NCBI GenBank assembly: GCA_963777975.1
Contig: CAVZSO010000003.1
Location: forward strand, 1 to 64,000
Length of the DNA: 64,000 nt
Direction: 5' to 3'
From: CSP1-4 sp963777975
Lineage (GTDB): Bacteria; Chloroflexota; Limnocylindria; Limnocylindrales; CSP1-4
Below, in pieces: positions 62,635 through 64,000 of the stretch. Numbering within the stretch: position 1 is the stretch's first letter; each line of letters opens with the position of its first letter. A program made the position numbers and the translations under genes. The notes under the pieces are model-generated. The model did no database searches and was not told the origin of the DNA. It saw only the letters and a list, made by a program, of their open reading frames with translations.

Positions 62635-64000
62635 ATGACCGACGATCGGCCGCTGACAGAGGCGGAGCCGGCCCATCGCCGCCGGGGCGGCCGCGAGACC
62701 GGTCCCCGGAGCCGGCTGCCGGAGCAGCCCGCCTGGGCGCAGCTGCGCCTCCCATATCGCCCGACGGAGGTCCTCTCGGCCGACGAGCTGGAGTCGATCC
62801 ACCTCGCCTCGCTCCAGGTGCTCGAAGAGATCGGCATGGACTTCCTGGAGCCGGAGTCGCGCGACCTGCTGGTCGCCGCCGGCGCGACGGTCGACCCGGG
62901 TACGCAGCGCGTCCACTTCGACCGTGCCTTCGTCCTCGAACGGATCACGACGGCGCCGGCGACGTTCACGCTGCATGCCACCAACCCGGACCACGACCTG
63001 TTCATCGGCGGTGACCGCGTGGCCTTCGGCTCGGTGGCCAGCGCGCCCAACGTCTTCTCGGCCGATGGCGGGCGACGGGTCGGCAACCGGGCCGACTACC
63101 AGGACCTCATCCGGCTGCTCCAGATGCTCAACGTCGTCCACTTCTTCGCCGGCTATCCGGTCGAGCCGATCGATCTCCATCCGTCCGTCCGCCACCTGTA
63201 CGCCGTTCACGACCTGTTGACCCTGGCCGACAAGCCGATCCACGCCTACTCGCTCGGTCGACAGCGGAACATCGACGCCCTGGAGATGGTGCGCATCGCA
63301 CGCGGCATCGATGACGCAACGCTCGAGCGTGAGCCGTCGATCTTCACGGTCATCAACTCCAGCTCGCCGCTGCGCCTCGACACGCCGATGCTGCAGGGCA
63401 TCCTCGAGTACTCGCGGCGCAACCAGGTCATCGTCATGACGCCCTTCACGCTGGCCGGCGCGATGGCGCCCGTGACCCTGGCCGGGGCGCTCGTCGAGCA
63501 GAACGCCGAGGCGCTGGCGGGCATGGTCCTGACCCAGGTCGTGCGACCCGGCTCGCCGGTCGTCTACGGCGGCTTCACCAGCAACGTCGACATGCAGTCG
63601 GGGGCGCCGGCGTTCGGCACCCCGGAGTACATGCGCACGGCGATGGTCGGCGGCCAGCTGGCCCGCCGCTACAACGTGCCCTACCGCTCGTCGAACGTCT
63701 GCGCCGCCAACGCCATCGACGCCCAGGCGGCCTACGAGAGCGTCTTCTCGCTGTGGGGCGCGATCATGGGTGGGGTCAACCTGCTGATGCACGGCGCGGG
63801 CTGGATGGAGGGTGGCCTCCACGCCGGCTTCGAGAAGGTCATCCTCGATGCCGAGCTGCTGGGCATGGTCGCCGCCTTCCTCGAGCCGCCGGTGGTGGAC
63901 GAGGAGACCCTCGGCCTCGACGCCATGCGCGAGGTCGGCCCCGGCGGCCACTTCTTCGGTGCCGCCCACACGCAGGCCCGGTACCGCACGGCCTTCCACA
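62635..64000 (+). CDS. Trimethylamine methyltransferase family protein, MttB/MtgB-like (3' end beyond window)
   Basis: 455 codons visible from the ATG at 62635, eight bases after the previous stop. EVLSADELESIHLASLQVLE, VLEEIGMDFLEPESRDLLVA, APNVFSADGGRRVGNRADYQ, GAMAPVTLAGALVEQNAEAL, NVCAANAIDAQAAYESVFSL and HGAGWMEGGLHAGFEKVILD then AELLGM match the MttB family. No in-frame TAG is present through the region where the pyrrolysine codon of true trimethylamine methyltransferases lies, so this is a non-pyrrolysine homologue, of which MtgB uses glycine betaine. It likely moves a methyl group to a corrinoid protein encoded further right. Confidence 0.88.
   Translation, partial: MTDDRPLTEAEPAHRRRGGRETGPRSRLPEQPAWAQLRLPYRPTEVLSADELESIHLASLQVLEEIGMDFLEPESRDLLVAAGATVDPGTQRVHFDRAFVLERITTAPATFTLHATNPDHDLFIGGDRVAFGSVASAPNVFSADGGRRVGNRADYQDLIRLLQMLNVVHFFAGYPVEPIDLHPSVRHLYAVHDLLTLADKPIHAYSLGRQRNIDALEMVRIARGIDDATLEREPSIFTVINSSSPLRLDTPMLQGILEYSRRNQVIVMTPFTLAGAMAPVTLAGALVEQNAEALAGMVLTQVVRPGSPVVYGGFTSNVDMQSGAPAFGTPEYMRTAMVGGQLARRYNVPYRSSNVCAANAIDAQAAYESVFSLWGAIMGGVNLLMHGAGWMEGGLHAGFEKVILDAELLGMVAAFLEPPVVDEETLGLDAMREVGPGGHFFGAAHTQARYRTAFH

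Noticed and set aside
62635..64000. A pyrrolysine-dependent trimethylamine methyltransferase
   Set aside because: No in-frame TAG occurs in the region where pyrrolysine is encoded, so this is the non-pyrrolysine branch.

Overview
Organism. The window is uniformly GC-rich with strong G/C preference at third codon positions. All four complete tRNAs encode their CCA end. Many genes have a TAnnnT -10 box only 6-7 bases before the start codon, which implies leaderless mRNAs. Together with the gene content (BioY, OpuC-type betaine importer, non-pyrrolysine MttB homologue, LAL-type LuxR regulator, hydrolase-cyclase fusion, RlpA-like and caspase-like secreted proteins) this suggests a heterotrophic Chloroflexota bacterium of the Limnocylindria/Ellin6529 kind, probably a metagenome-derived sequence. 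The taxonomy is inference.

Layout. 1-3.2 kb: tRNA-Leu, a COG4315-type lipoprotein, a methyltransferase, an MDR reductase, a DUF1330 protein. 3.4-14.4 kb: an accessory region. It opens at the 3' half of a tRNA-Cys and closes at a truncated tyrosine recombinase abutting the 3' end of an intact tRNA-Lys. Between them lie small secreted, membrane and hypothetical genes and a repeated gene family described below. 14.5-18.1 kb: LAL regulator and ECF sigma factor. 18.3-30.1 kb: aldehyde dehydrogenase, SulP, MFS, glycosyltransferase, rhomboid, SPFH, RlpA-like, tautomerase/TetR pair, hydrolase-cyclase. 30.3-36.6 kb: tRNA-Arg, a run cupin/ABC-2 exporter/BioY/lipid kinase, a C39-like peptidase, tRNA-His, a caspase-like protein. 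37-40.5 kb: NTF2-like protein, amino-acid permease, acetamidase/formamidase. 40.6-53.6 kb: a sugar locus with ABC ATPase, GH13, GH1, SIS isomerase, GH3 hexosaminidase, two permeases, binding protein, ROK kinase and ROK repressor. 54-55.9 kb: Nudix, hypothetical, IclR. 56-64 kb: a betaine-type ABC importer divergent from enolase-superfamily, aldehyde dehydrogenase and MttB-like genes, the last cut by the window end.

How genes work together. The sugar locus reads as uptake of an amino-sugar or gluco-oligosaccharide, hydrolysis (GH3, GH1, GH13), phosphorylation (ROK kinase) and isomerisation (SIS), under a ROK repressor with a palindromic operator over its own -10 box. The 56-64 kb block reads as uptake and breakdown of a quaternary amine such as glycine betaine or carnitine.

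Most notable. Between 3.6 and 12.7 kb at least nine copies or fragments of one small gene (about 83 codons, N-terminus DDxEAAW) sit behind different upstream genes, several starting on the NTGA overlap of the upstream stop codon. A linked family of lipoproteins shares an almost identical leader and promoter. I recognise no function for either family.

Caution. About two dozen otherwise recognisable genes are broken by single-base indels, most densely at 48.4-50.7 kb. Sequencing or assembly error is the likeliest cause for most, so frameshifted genes are reported as one feature each with the break positions.
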